Assembly (NCBI GenBank): GCA_033239525.1
Contig: BSYO01000014.1
Span: forward strand, 3,051,351-3,115,350
Length of the DNA stretch: 64,000 nt
Source of the DNA: Nepenthes gracilis
Taxonomy: Eukaryota > Streptophyta > Magnoliopsida > Caryophyllales > Nepenthaceae
Direction of reading: 5' to 3'
Shown here: piece by piece, positions 37,301-46,612 of the stretch
Layout: every line of letters begins with the position of its first letter
How positions within the stretch are numbered: position 1 is the stretch's first letter
The notes under the pieces: model-generated
The model's database searches: none
Told to the model about the DNA's origin: nothing
The model's input: only the letters and a program-made list of their open reading frames with translations
Position numbers and translations under genes: made by a program

Positions 37301-40300
37301 AATTTCTAGGGGGTGGCCATGAATTCCCATTCGGTGATCAATCAGGCAAGAACCATCAGTGACCAATAAAGTTGGGAACATATCAAAACCACCAGCAACA
37401 CAAAGCTTCAGAATCCTTTGAATTTCAGTTTGAACATCAACTCTTTCTTGTACTGGAAGATCTCCAGAGCATCTTCCATATGCATTCAATAGTATGATCC
37501 ACCACAATCTAGAATCTATAGGAGCTACATGGCCAATTGCAGCCTCGCCAGAGTTGGGATCCAATATTTTTTCAGTGGCAGAATCATTACCATCTAGAGG
37601 AACAGGTTGTACCTTAAAACTGGCAAGCATCAAACCTTGTCCCGGACTATGGCAATCCATGGTTTTCTGCCAGCTAGAGTTAGCAGTCTCTTGAGTTGAT
37701 GTTGCATTGCTCTTTTGAGTTGAAGCCCATGTCAAGCAGTGATCAAAGTTATAGAATTTGGCATTAACATTATCCAAGGCATTGACCACAACGACTAAAT
37801 TCTCCCAAGAGGTATCATCAAATACATTTTGTCTCAGGGCTAGCATGATTTTGACGAGCTTCGATATGAAGCTGGGGGTTGATCGACGTGGCAGTTGCAG
37901 CCACAATTCTTGAATTTAAGGGCCTGAAGCCATGGGTATCCAATGGTTCAGTGGGGATAGACTCCACGAAATTGAAGTAGGAGGACTGAAAGAGTGGATG
38001 AAACTTCCCAACGCTGGCCTTGGCAACTTCTTGTCCAACACTACCACCAAACATAGTAGCCGTGGAATTCAAAACAGCCCCCACACCCAAGGTGAAGTGT
38101 CAAAGCAAATTATGGACAATCTCTCCCAACCTCCTGTCACCTGAAGTATCATTTGGACAGTTGACAAATGAAATCCATTGGCGGCCATCTTCCTTTGATC
38201 CAGCCATAGCATTGTGACCTAACTCCAAAACGGATGTAAGAGTAGGATTGTCCATATGTGGCTTCTCACCATGGACGTCTACAACAGTAAATTCAGGACC
38301 AAAGTCACAGAATACATTGCCAAAAAGGCCATGTACGTCAAATTTTATGAAGACTATTGCAGGCTAATGATTGTGGCAATATTCATCAAATTCAATCGAT
38401 TTATCCAGGCTGATATTTGTACACACAACAGCCTGAAATTCTGAAAGTCCACCGTTCGTTAGTTCAGCTGATAAAGTAAAAAAACTCACAGAGTTGTTCA
38501 GTTCTTGCAACTTTAGGACAGAAGTAAGGGTGCGAGGTTTTCCCACGTCATCCTCTTAAGCAACAAGATTGCTGAGGTTTTCCCATGTCATCCTCTTAAG
38601 CAACAAGATTGCTGGACAAGTCGCGCAACTCCACCAATCCTTCATCATGTAGTGTCACTGGCCCCATATCAGCATGAATGAGATTTTTGGTAGAGAACGA
38701 GATTTCAAGTTTGGGCAAACGGAGATGGGAGACGATTTGGGCATCTGGTTGGGCATGAAACATAGCTGCTGAGGTTTGAGCAGGTTGGGGTAAAATCTTG
38801 GAGGTTGAAGCTGTGAACGGTAAGGGAGTTTGAAGAACAGGGGGAGTTGCGAACGGCAAGGTTTGTCAGTCGAATAGGTTTATGGATTGACAGATTTCAG
38901 CGAGGGATTTTTGGGTTTATGCAGTGGTGGAAGTAGTGGTGGTGATGCAATCATGGCCTCCAGTAGCATCAGTTCCATTGTTTGGAACTCGAACGAAAGT
39001 AGCGATGTGAAAATCGGGTGATGCATGTGGTAGTAAGGGTGTGGTTTGCGATGGCGGTGAGATCTTGATGTCTGGTTGTGACGTGAGCAATAAGGGTAGG
39101 GTTTGAGGTGGAGGGTGAGAATCAACCAAGGTCGAAAGTGCAAATGGTGTAGGGGTGGGTAATAAAGGGGAATGTGAGGTTGACAGACGTTGTCGTTCGA
39201 ATCGAGTGAGGGATTGTTGAATTTTAGTGATGGATTGCTGGATTGTATTGAAGGTTTGCAGGGATTGTGCAAAGGTGGTCGAAATTGTGGTGATGGCTTC
39301 TGCATGTTGCCGAACATTTGCGGCGACATCTTTCACCTCCTTTGAAAACCTTGCCATGGAAGCTTTGAGCGCCGTTAGTGATTATTCTTCGATCGTCAGG
39401 TCTTCTACCAAGTCTCAACGAAAGCACCAAATGATATGAACCTCCACCTGCCGTGACTTATAAATTGAAGGAACGAAGAGAAATTTAGAAGAGAAGTAGG
39501 GGAAGGGGAGTTTAGCAGAGGCAAAGAGAGTGAGAAAGATAGGGGAAAGAGGAAAGAGAAGGGAAAATAAAGGGTTTTGAGAGAGAGACCAGGAGAGGGG
39601 AAACGTGACTTAGAGAGAGATTGAGGGTGTTAGGGAGTGGGGAGAATCGAGAAGTAAGAAGAAGGGAAATATCTTTTCTCTTTCCCTTTAAACAACAGAA
39701 CAATAATGAGCTTTATATAAGAAGGGGCTGTGGCACCCATGGCGCAGCATAGTAATAACAACATAACAGAAAGGGAAGGGGCAGGGGGTTATAATAGAAA
39801 AGGGGAATAAAAATAGAATGGGATCAAAATCAGAAAAACAGGAGGAGGAAAAAAGAGAAAAGGAAAAACAAAAGGCTCGTAACATAATAACATTGTTAAG
39901 TGAAATCCTAAGATTTTTTATTGCAATAATAGTTAGAGTAATGCCATCAACTTACCAAGTATGGACACCGACACAGAACATAGATACGACATGACACCAA
40001 CACGCCAACATGTTATTCTTTTAAAATTAAGGATACAATACGTTGAGATACGTAAACTAAAATTATAGTTTATAATTTTTGTAATTGATAAACACTACCT
40101 TTTATACTAAATTTGTGGGTTATCACCTTCATTTGTGATGAAAAAAATTAAATTATTGCTTCATGAAAAATCTAATCACTTTCATTTTCTTTACTCCATA
40201 TTCGCCTTTTCTTTTTTGAGTCATGACTTTGCATCCTATAAAAATTTGGTGAAAGAAAAATATCGCCTACTATAAAGGGAGTCTCTCTTGGCTGTGAGAT

Positions 40301-43300
40301 AATCCTAGGGAGAGGGGACTATTGATAGAAATGAAAGAATAAGGTATGGTTTTAAATTTTTTAAATTATAAAACAGCCTACATTTTTTAAAAATTTACAA
40401 AATGACCCACAATTTTTTAAAAAAATCATAAAATTACTCAACATATCTAAAATGTATTGGAACATGTCCAAAACGTGTCGGGATATATTCAGAATATGTC
40501 CAAAATGTATTGAGACATGTCTGAAATATGCCAGACAAAAATAAATAAATAAATTAACACTTGTTGAAGCGTGTTCGACATATGTCCAAGGCATGTCGGT
40601 GTCCAATTCATGTCAGACACCGACACTTTGAGCCTAAAAGAATATCTGTGCTTCCTAGCCATCAGATTTCTATATACTGCTCTCCATCATACTTTCATAA
40701 TCATGTATGACTTTGGGCTGCCTGCCATAATTGGAAGCATAGAGTTAATCAACCAGGAGGAAATATCATGCTTATTCTTATCTTAGAGACCAACTATAGG
40801 CAATGGACCATCTGTTGGACCTAAACAGCGGTGATCGTAAAGGAAGGACCTGGCACAAAATCGTGGTGGCGAAAACAGTTTCAATATTGGATTAAACATT
40901 AGTATGGAAACCAGAATTGGGCCGATTTTGAGTACCTACGTGGCAATCATCAATAACGTGTCCTTCCTTCTTATAATAATTATAGAACTTCTTGCTACAA
41001 TATTTTGTAATGTGCTCAATTTTTTTGAAATTGTGACATAGTGGCGGAGATTTAAATTGTCCTTTCCCTTGAGCTATATAGATGATGCTAATTAATTCTA
41101 CGCTTAGTGTCTTGAGTAATATCATATTAGGAAGCAAGACATTCTTCTTCATGTAAGAGTTCCCCTAAGTAGACGTCTAGGGATGGAATGGGTTGTCGAT
41201 TAATCAACCTAGCTCGTAATCAACTTCATTTGGAATTGATCTTGTTGGCTCTCAAAGTGTAACTCTCATACAGCTGCTAAGGCTTTTGTGGAAACCCTAG
41301 ACTATACCAAGTAGGATAAAACCTGAATTGAACTATTTAATAGACAGATTCTTTTGTTTAATAGTTTCTAATGTCTAACCAATTGCAACTTCGTGGCTGA
41401 ATTATCATGATAATAGACCCTTTGTAGGTATTCCCACGTCACCTTAACAGTGGAGAATAAACAGAAGTCCTTGATCATATGAGATTCAACCTAGTAGCCA
41501 AGAAATAATCAGAGCACCTTGCTGTCCCAAGATGACATTCATTAGGTTCACTAGGGTCATAATTTGCTACATCCACATACCCCCATAGATCCTTACCTTT
41601 AAAAACATTTTAAATTGAAATATTCAAGTCAAATAATTTTTCGCATGGAACCAAATAATAGAATTTTCACTTGTCATTTTGCAAGATATTGTACCCCTGA
41701 TAAATACAATGGGTCTTCTTTAAGTCACATAAAAGTGCACATGCCTCCTAGAAATCACACCTTCTTTAAGACGATTCACCCAATAGAAGTAGACTTCAAT
41801 AGAGTGAAAGAGATAAGTAGAGTCACCTAATAGATAAAGCCTTTGAGAAAGAGAGAGAAGTAGATCTACTTAACCCTATATATGAAGCCTTCAATAAAGA
41901 GGGGATAAGATTTGCACACAAGACCTTGACAGCCTTGGCAGCAAAGAAATCACAAGATCCCTTCCAAAAGGAGCTTTCACACCAAAAGATCACTTAGTCT
42001 CAGCCCCAGAGACTTGATTGAAAGGCTCCACAACCCAAATGGTTCTAATATGACCTATTGAACAACAGAATCATATTCAGACCGTGCTGATAGAATCATT
42101 GAAATGCTCAAACCACACGAACTTAGTGAAAATTTACAACTGAAATCACAAAGTTGGCAGAGAATGTCTAATACCATGTCAATTTTTGTCATTGAGGTTT
42201 TTTCTCACTTAACAAACCGAATGAGCTCCTAATAACATCCCCTAATTCAGTATTACATCTTTCTTTCAAGGTAAGAATCCTTTCCTTTCTATACATATGA
42301 AACTATACAATAAATAAAGAATACAATAAACTAGGAAATGACATATTTGCTTGACTTGATTTACAGCCATGTGGATATCTTAAGTGATATATCTTCAGTA
42401 ACAGAAACCTGAAACTTAATAAAAGCACACACGTATCAAAAGCAAATGTGTATCAAATGCTTGTTCTAGTTGTCTCAGTGGACCCACATTCTACTGCAAG
42501 AGTAATTGAATGCAACTACTTGAAAAAAAAAAAAAAGTGACTTAGGAGGTCTCCAAAAGGACAGTTATATAGCAGTTAATAGACTGTGAAACAAACCAAT
42601 TTAGAAAATTACAAACTATATATCAGTGCATAAGATGTTTAGAAGGTACAAATACATCATGCTTTCCTAATCTTAGACCTGCTGGTATAAAAAGTATACC
42701 ACAATATATTTACAAAAATCAAATAGTAGCATGCCGATCATTAAAGATTCATACCATATCACCCTCTTTTACATACCAATGGATCTTATCAACAATCTGC
42801 AAACAAAATCATGCATTTCAGCATTTTTTGGGGTTGAAAAGGAATTAAAAACATACAAATATATGTGAAGTTTACATGACAGGGCTAACGAGAGAAAAAT
42901 TAGCAGCAGCAAAAACATATCAAACTAAACCAATTAGCTAAGAGCCCAAATACAAGGGATCATTTTCCACCGATTACCAGCTGCTAATTGTCAAATGAGT
43001 GTCCAACAATAAATAAGGAAAAATGAGCAACTTGAGCAAGAAGTAAATTTGTTGGGACATGAAAGGGTCAGATACGATGCAAGAGAACTAAATGATGTAA
43101 CATAGTGTCTGTGGTGTGGAAGAAGTAGCTTAGTTCAGCCTAAGCAATAGTTTGTAACCATTTGCTGCTAGATTCAATTAGCTAGAACTACCTACTATTC
43201 TTCTCATTCAGGGTCCCTTTCTCATTAAGAAATTGTAATTGGATTGAGATTTATAACAATTAAAATATCCAATAAAGCAAACCATCTTGAATCTCTACCT

Positions 43301-46300
43301 TGCTTTCTCTTGCACTCTCTTCTCCACTCTCGAATCTCCTTCCCCCCCATCCTACTCTTCTTTATCCCATCTCCACCCTCAATTTACCCTTCTCCCTTAC
43401 GATATCTCCTTTGTTGCAAACACTGGTATCAATTGCAAGTGATAGTTTAATTCTGAAGCTAGGCCATAAAAAAAAAAATCGAACAGGCAGATTTAATGAA
43501 TCTCCAATTTGCTTAACATCAAGTCACTGGTCGCTACCTTTCCCTTGCAAGTCATTATGTAAGTTCATAGCTTTCCTGGACTTCCATGTGCAGACCAAAC
43601 TACTGGGTTTCATTGCTGATATGTAGGACATCAAAACCAAATTTGGAGAAGATCAAAAGGAGATGCTAGTGCATCTTTATAGATCAAAAATTCAACAAGC
43701 CTGTTGTATGTCCATATATGTGACAGCATTTATTCATTTGGAACATTCTGTTTTGGAATATTTGCAACAAAGAATGCCATGAAGGGGACAGTCGCAGCGA
43801 TCCATACAAATAAGGATGCAAACATCAATAGCAGAAATACTCTAGGTTCTCCAAATCAACCCAAAGTTGAGATTGAAAATCCTCAGATGCAACAACTCTG
43901 CCATGCTTTGCCAAACGTGAAGATGTTAACGTGGCAATGAGATAGCAAGCTGGCAAAGAATTGAGGTGCCTGATATAGCATTCTCCAATTATAAAATAAA
44001 TCCAATCCACCAACTACTCTGAACAATCTGAAGAATATTTGGGTAAAGACTCTTTTTGAATTGTTAGCTACAGACACTAACACGGTTTTGTGACACTTGA
44101 GATCATTCAGAATAATACAAAACTGAGCATGCCTCCAATCACCAAGGTCATATAGCTCATCCCGATTGTGCCACTTCTTCATGAATTTTTTTTTTTTTTT
44201 TGGGGGGGGGGGGGGGATGGAAAGATAAGACTTACTTGAACCAGGGGGGGGGAGAAAACACATTTAGTATGCTTTGTTTGAGAAGTATAGAAGAAGTGGC
44301 AATCACAATACATCATCAAGAACAACGTATAATTGCACTAATTATAGCATTGCCAATTAAATATAATATAACTATTTTCCAAAAACAAAAAAAGCAGCAG
44401 AATATTGCAGATTGAGGCGTCAAGAACCCAATACAGATGATCAGAATGAATTAAATAACAAGCAGAAGGTAGAATGTGCTTATTGGAAAAAGGCAGAATA
44501 AAAACTCAAAATGAACTGAGTTACGGAAAATTATGCTACACTAAAATCTGAAAATTGGCACACCAACACATGGAGTTCCACAGAAAGAAAATAACTATTA
44601 AGAAAAAAAAAATCCAATGGAGCATCACTGAATCCTAAACGTGTTACCAAAAATATTTCAATGGTGATATTCTTGCAAATGGCATTTCCCTATTCATGTT
44701 TGATCCTCTAGCTGAAATATAAGGGGTTCTGGATCATATACAGTGGCAAAACCATATAGAACCCTCTTACAGAACTTCAGATGTCCAGGTCGAAGCTCAG
44801 AAACAGATTGTTCAGTATCAGTTCCTATTTAGGTATAATTTTTCGAAGTAATCCTACATTTTGCAACAAAAAAATGACAAGTGAAATATTGGCCTTTATA
44901 GGAAAGTCTACGCATAACAATCTGCCTAGAGGCACTAGAGAAATTTACAATTGCCAGAGTTTTAATTGACATATTGTATTTCATTTCTCCAACTTCATGG
45001 TAGGTGAAGGCTCACATGAGGGGAAAGAAATCGACAAAGTTGAGTACCAAAAAAGAAGTCACAGTGTTAGGGAATATGGGAAGACAGAACATATTAAATA
45101 TAGAAGTTGTAGTTCGAAGAAAATGATAAGTAGTCTTAAGTACATGAGAAAATGAGAAGCAACCTACACCTACTAGTGCAAAAAGAAAAGGAAAAATAAA
45201 AAGAAATAAAGAACATGTTCAAAATATTGGATCTACCATATTTGGGAAAAGAAGTTGAACCAAAATCTCTTTGTAAAAGAAATTGCACTGTTGATATTGA
45301 CAAAGGGTTTCACATTCAGTGAGGATCTACCAGCCCTCTACCTATGGTTCCCTTTCATTACTCAAAAATCAAAGAAATGCACTATCCAAACTCCAATTTT
45401 AGAGTGAAAATCAATTCCCACTAATATGGTAATACAAGAGAATATTTTGATCAAGTCATAGAACCGTGAACGTAACAGCCCAGTAAAGAATAAATTATAC
45501 TAAAAGGTCACTGATAAAACAACAGACAACTGCTGATAAAACATTAACTGGACTATTAATCAAAGCAACTGGGGATGGAAATGGATCACAAACACAAGAT
45601 GCATATTATAAAATAAAGCATCAATAGAGGGTCAAAATCACTCTGCTGAAAAGGATATCTTACCTCTTTAAGTTTATCCACTTTGGTAAAATGTCGCCCA
45701 AATGATGTATAGCGCATACCATAGAGAAAAGGTGCTAGATAAACCCTGAGCTTGTTCTGCAGCAATATGGATGTAATAATAGAATTAGCAATAGTCTTAC
45801 TCTGACATCTGATCATTTTCTGATTAACAATTTCATCAAAGCAAACATCAATTCTCATGAAAGCACATCCAAAGCCAGGGAAAAAAACAGCTCATGTCAA
45901 AATACACAGCTCTATAATAGAAAATCGTGCCAAATAGCATATCTATCCAATTATCCAAGGCTACATATAATTTTACCTAATAGCTATGTAGTCCACCACT
46001 GTTTTGTTTTATTTGTGGCAACAGGGCTTCAGAGAATTGTTTCAGAAGTCAAAGGAGCAAAGGAGTGAAAAGCAAAATCTTAAAACTATCTCATGCATAC
46101 CATAAACAACAATTTTTTCATCTTTGCTTTCAAAATACCATGAACACATCCTGATCAAATAATTGAAGCTAAAGATATAATAAAGATTACAAGAACATAG
46201 ATACAAGTGTTCTTATGATACAGCTGAATTCTGGATAAACAAACAAAAGCAAGAGCCAAGAGGAATGCCCCAACAAATGATGAACTCTCTTTCCCTTTTA

Positions 46301-46612
46301 TCTAGAATACCACAAAATAAATACTTGTCTTCTAAATAGAAGAAAAGGTAAATATTATCTATGGGAAGTTAGCTTTTTTTGTTGGGGTGGGGTTGAATGA
46401 TATTGTGAATTCTTTCCCTTATTTCTCAAAGAATGCCTCTTATGTTATATGATAGCCAAAAGTTGACACAATGACAAATGAAAGAAGATTTGAAATTGTG
46501 AGTACTGTACCTTCCACTTAATAATCTGGTTCAGAACATTTGGCTCACATACAGCCTTTGCTTCTTCAATAGTGCAACCTTCATCGAGCTTTTTCAAAGC
46601 TGTTCGAATAGC
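22887..46612 (-). CDS. EDM2: EDM2-like protein, C-terminal half (9 exons; 5' exons outside or unrecognised)
   Basis: EDM2 is a nuclear PHD-finger protein acting in immunity, heterochromatin and poly(A)-site choice in Arabidopsis. Exons in transcript order: 46612-46511, 45756-45664, 42796-42755, 27627-27517, 26364-26293, 26213-26095, 25420-25357, 24996-24830, 23271-22887. They join in frame to 384 residues plus stop. Landmarks (residues of this part): [17 protein letters not shown] (18-34), [24 protein letters not shown], methyltransferase-like motif [10 protein letters not shown] (81-90), [15 protein letters not shown] (143-149), [36 protein letters not shown]. The tail is basic and Ser/Arg-rich with [12 protein letters not shown], a likely nuclear signal. 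The PHD region is absent. The last splice before 46612 has a good acceptor (tttgcag), so more exons should lie upstream. Exon 5 uses a weak donor (TTG|GTTGGG). No exon carries a stop or frameshift. Confidence 0.88.
24112..24790. repeat. 357-bp-period imperfect tandem duplication in last EDM2-like intron
   Basis: 'tcaaatcaaactattcattc' occurs at 24121 and 24479. Further shared words follow in the same order ('aaaatgtatgaaa', 'cagcctacaaaattt'-like, 'gagagtctagtgca'/'gggagtctagtgca'). The second copy ends about 40 bases from exon 24830-24996. No function is seen. Confidence 0.8.
25540..26000. repeat. About 154-bp tandem repeats rich in CGATATATC-type words
   Basis: Three copies start at 25541 ('ggactgttgatac'), 25696 ('gggactgtcgatacc') and 25849 ('gaactgatac'). 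Each passes through 'gatatatcagccaat'-like and 'ggttatgaaatatt'-like words. Related sequence lies at 25100-25250, on the other side of exon 25357-25420, and at 47880-48200. This looks like a dispersed plant repeat with local amplification. Confidence 0.75.
28312..28342. repeat. (CA)n microsatellite
   Basis: About 15 CA units without interruption, inside the large EDM2-like intron, 65 bases before the solo LTR at 28407. Confidence 0.97.
28407..31761. mobile_element. Probable solo LTR, 3355 bp (gypsy Tekay-like ends)
   Basis: Starts TGTAAGGTCCGAG and ends GGTCCGTCACA. The flanks are GTCTG (28402-28406) and GTTTG (31762-31766), a 4/5 match for a 5-bp target duplication. The ends resemble those of the better-defined solo LTR at 57769-59548. 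No pol or gag sequence lies inside. It contains a CAG-rich stretch (28540-28960) and the tandem array at 29330-30250. The strand of the parent element was not decided. Confidence 0.6.
29330..30250. repeat. Degenerate minisatellite, about 11 units of 62-93 bp
   Basis: The core 'gctgaagcatcattgctgat' or a close variant occurs near 29370, 29440, 29530, 29607, 29678, 29766, 29859, 29921, 30013, 30103 and 30182. Between the cores are variable numbers of 'gaaccggccaccgaaccgg' blocks and a 'tagaaatcagcctgaacc' link. Unit length varies by the number of CCGGCC blocks, so it is a compound repeat. Units are too irregular and too long for CRISPR, and the host is a plant. Confidence 0.9.
32175..32415 (-). 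repeat. 3' LTR of intronic copia (241 bp)
   Basis: Pairs with 42177-42403 through 'ttacatctttctt', 'aaggtaagaa', 'tttcctttctata', 'aaactaggaaat' and 'catatttgc'. The first bases read TTTCAA where the partner reads TGTCAA. The last bases read TAATA where the partner reads TAACA. Confidence 0.85.
32367..33468. repeat. Tandem duplication (about 569 bp) of the copia 3' end
   Basis: 'gatttgattaac' and the following LTR edge, polypurine tract and RNase H tail occur at 32367-32935 and again from 32936 to about 33468. The element therefore has two copies of its RNase H C-terminus in a row. Confidence 0.85.
32470..35580 (-). pseudogene. Copia pol remnant (integrase, RT, duplicated RNase H end)
   Basis: Minus strand, from high to low coordinates. 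Integrase with [17 protein letters not shown] near 35200-35250 and [23 protein letters not shown] near 34870-34940. The linker DHVPHVPVDLPGF-like near 34500. RT start [15 protein letters not shown] near 34250-34300. RNase H tails [18 protein letters not shown] (near 33150) and [18 protein letters not shown] (near 32590-32650). Stops and frameshifts are frequent. The RT catalytic box was not found, so part of RT is lost. Confidence 0.85.
35680..36172 (-). repeat. 3' LTR of the gene-carrying gypsy element (493 bp)
   Basis: Matches 39432-39884 through most of its length ('gtgacttagagagag', 'gggaaatatcttttctctt', 'gggggttataatagaaaa'). It holds about 40 extra bases near 36030-36072. The polypurine-type sequence TTTTTTTGATGGGAATAG (minus) abuts it at 36173. 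Confidence 0.88.
36180..36385 (-). pseudogene. Gypsy pol C-terminal tail
   Basis: Minus-strand reading gives [20 protein letters not shown] followed by [10 protein letters not shown]. This resembles the 'ATWE...F...FHLEDKV' end of chromovirus-type gypsy polyproteins. It directly follows the ALMT/FUSC-like fragment in a different frame and leads to the polypurine tract. It shows that the carrier is a gypsy element and that the capture replaced the internal pol. Confidence 0.7.
36410..37270 (-). pseudogene. Captured ALMT/FUSC-like membrane protein fragment
   Basis: An open minus-strand stretch (about 36527-37270) encodes a polytopic protein. A soluble part has [38 protein letters not shown] and [17 protein letters not shown]. 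Four or five hydrophobic segments follow ([66 protein letters not shown]). After a frame change near 36530, [17 protein letters not shown] continues it. The IYPIWAG word and GLGTL-AGGLALG pattern point to the aluminium-activated malate transporter / fusaric acid resistance superfamily; the exact parent gene was not identified. No introns and no start region: a captured cDNA-like piece. Confidence 0.65.
37277..37700 (-). pseudogene. Captured neutral/alkaline invertase (GH100) fragment
   Basis: Minus strand, one open frame. It shows [77 protein letters not shown] and [20 protein letters not shown], ending [10 protein letters not shown] before a stop near 37274. These are signature blocks of plant cytosolic or organellar sucrose-cleaving invertases. 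Only about 125 residues of the N-terminal half of the (alpha/alpha)6 catalytic domain are present, without introns, so it is inactive. It reads in frame with the E1 fragment just upstream ([11 protein letters not shown]). Confidence 0.9.
37720..38546 (-). pseudogene. Captured ubiquitin-activating enzyme E1 (UBA1-like) fragments
   Basis: Minus strand, in element sense. Blocks in E1 order: [165 protein letters not shown]. Compared with plant E1 enzymes, several internal stretches are missing between blocks. Two reading-frame changes and an internal stop occur. The catalytic cysteine region is not present. It is intron-less, so it came from processed RNA or lost its introns. Confidence 0.88.
38534..38613. 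repeat. 40-bp tandem duplication at the gag/E1 junction
   Basis: 'gaggttttcccacgtcatcc' begins at 38534 and its near copy 'gaggttttcccatgtcatcc' at 38574. The 40-base units differ by one base and sit exactly where gag-like sequence gives way to the captured E1 sequence. Confidence 0.9.
38590..39400 (-). pseudogene. Gypsy gag-like remnant
   Basis: Begins just inside the 5' LTR. It encodes [20 protein letters not shown], a coiled-coil-like Q/T-rich part ([20 protein letters not shown]), then a Pro/His/Ser-rich linker and [10 protein letters not shown]. The last resembles the 'RLPKLE-PxF-G' start of the gypsy capsid. Capsid proper is missing after this point, and the frame is interrupted near 38880. 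Confidence 0.65.
39432..39884 (-). repeat. 5' LTR of the gene-carrying gypsy element (453 bp)
   Basis: Direct repeat of 35680-36172. Plus-strand start TGATATGAACC, end GGCTCGTAACA. Visible differences from its partner are substitutions plus one about 40-base length difference. Confidence 0.88.
39962..40604. mobile_element. Possible miniature inverted-repeat element
   Basis: Begins GGACACCGACA and ends TGTCGGTGTCC, inverted copies of each other, about 640 bases apart. Inside are many 'atgtcc'/'acatgtc' words. This pattern (repeated GTGTCGGTGTCC) is common in non-coding plant repeats. No target duplication was established. Confidence 0.4.
40890..42160 (-). pseudogene. Copia gag remnant with zinc knuckle
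   Basis: Minus strand. Near 40930-41050 it encodes [14 protein letters not shown] and then [14 protein letters not shown], matching the paired 'C-x-x-C...H...C' and 'NYCKK-GH-I-DC' knuckles of copia gag. The rest up to the primer site at 42165 is degenerate. Confidence 0.75.
42177..42403 (-). repeat. 5' LTR of intronic copia (227 bp)
   Basis: Plus-strand TGTCAATTT at the left edge and AGTAACA at the right edge, followed by target duplication GAAAC. It pairs with 32175-32415. Confidence 0.88.
42797..45663 (-). other. EDM2-like intron between exons 45664-45756 and 42755-42796
   Basis: No transposon or exon was recognised. It contains a T-run followed by a G-run at about 44187-44217, plus AT-rich filler. 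Confidence 0.6.

Larger units (their letters stand above)
35680..39884 (-). mobile_element. Ty3/gypsy element carrying fragments of three host genes
   Basis: LTRs at 35680-36172 and 39432-39884. Flanks CAATA (35675-35679) and TAATA (39885-39889) fit a 5-bp target duplication with one change. LTR edges are TG(TTAC)...(ATA)TCA in minus orientation. The presumed primer site is TTTGGTGCTTTCGTTGAG (minus, beside 39431). Gag-like sequence lies at 38590-39400, and a gypsy pol C-terminal end at about 36180-36385. Protease, RT, RNase H and the integrase core are absent. In their place are E1 ubiquitin-activating enzyme, neutral invertase and ALMT/FUSC-like fragments, all sense to the element. It is nested in the copia 32175-42403. 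Confidence 0.88.
32175..42403 (-). mobile_element. Ty1/copia retrotransposon in EDM2-like intron, interrupted and decayed
   Basis: LTRs at 32175-32415 and 42177-42403 are flanked by identical GAAAC target duplications (32170-32174, 42404-42408). The primer site lies at 42165-42176 (minus ATGGTATTAGAC). A minus-strand polypurine tract, TTTGAGATGGGA, abuts the left LTR at 32416. Gag lies at 40890-42160 and pol at 32470-35580, both on the minus strand. The gypsy element at 35680-39884 is inserted between gag and pol. The element sits in the same orientation as the host gene. Confidence 0.9.

Noticed and set aside
38917..39357. 146-codon minus-strand frame as a host coiled-coil gene
   Set aside because: It starts just inside an LTR and primer site and ends in gypsy capsid-like RLPKLE sequence, so it is gag.
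44187..44217. T-run followed by G-run, and C-run followed by A-run at 48603-48634, as structural motifs such as G-quadruplex sites
   Set aside because: Single uninterrupted homopolymers are likely slippage or sequencing artefacts; no spaced G-tracts.
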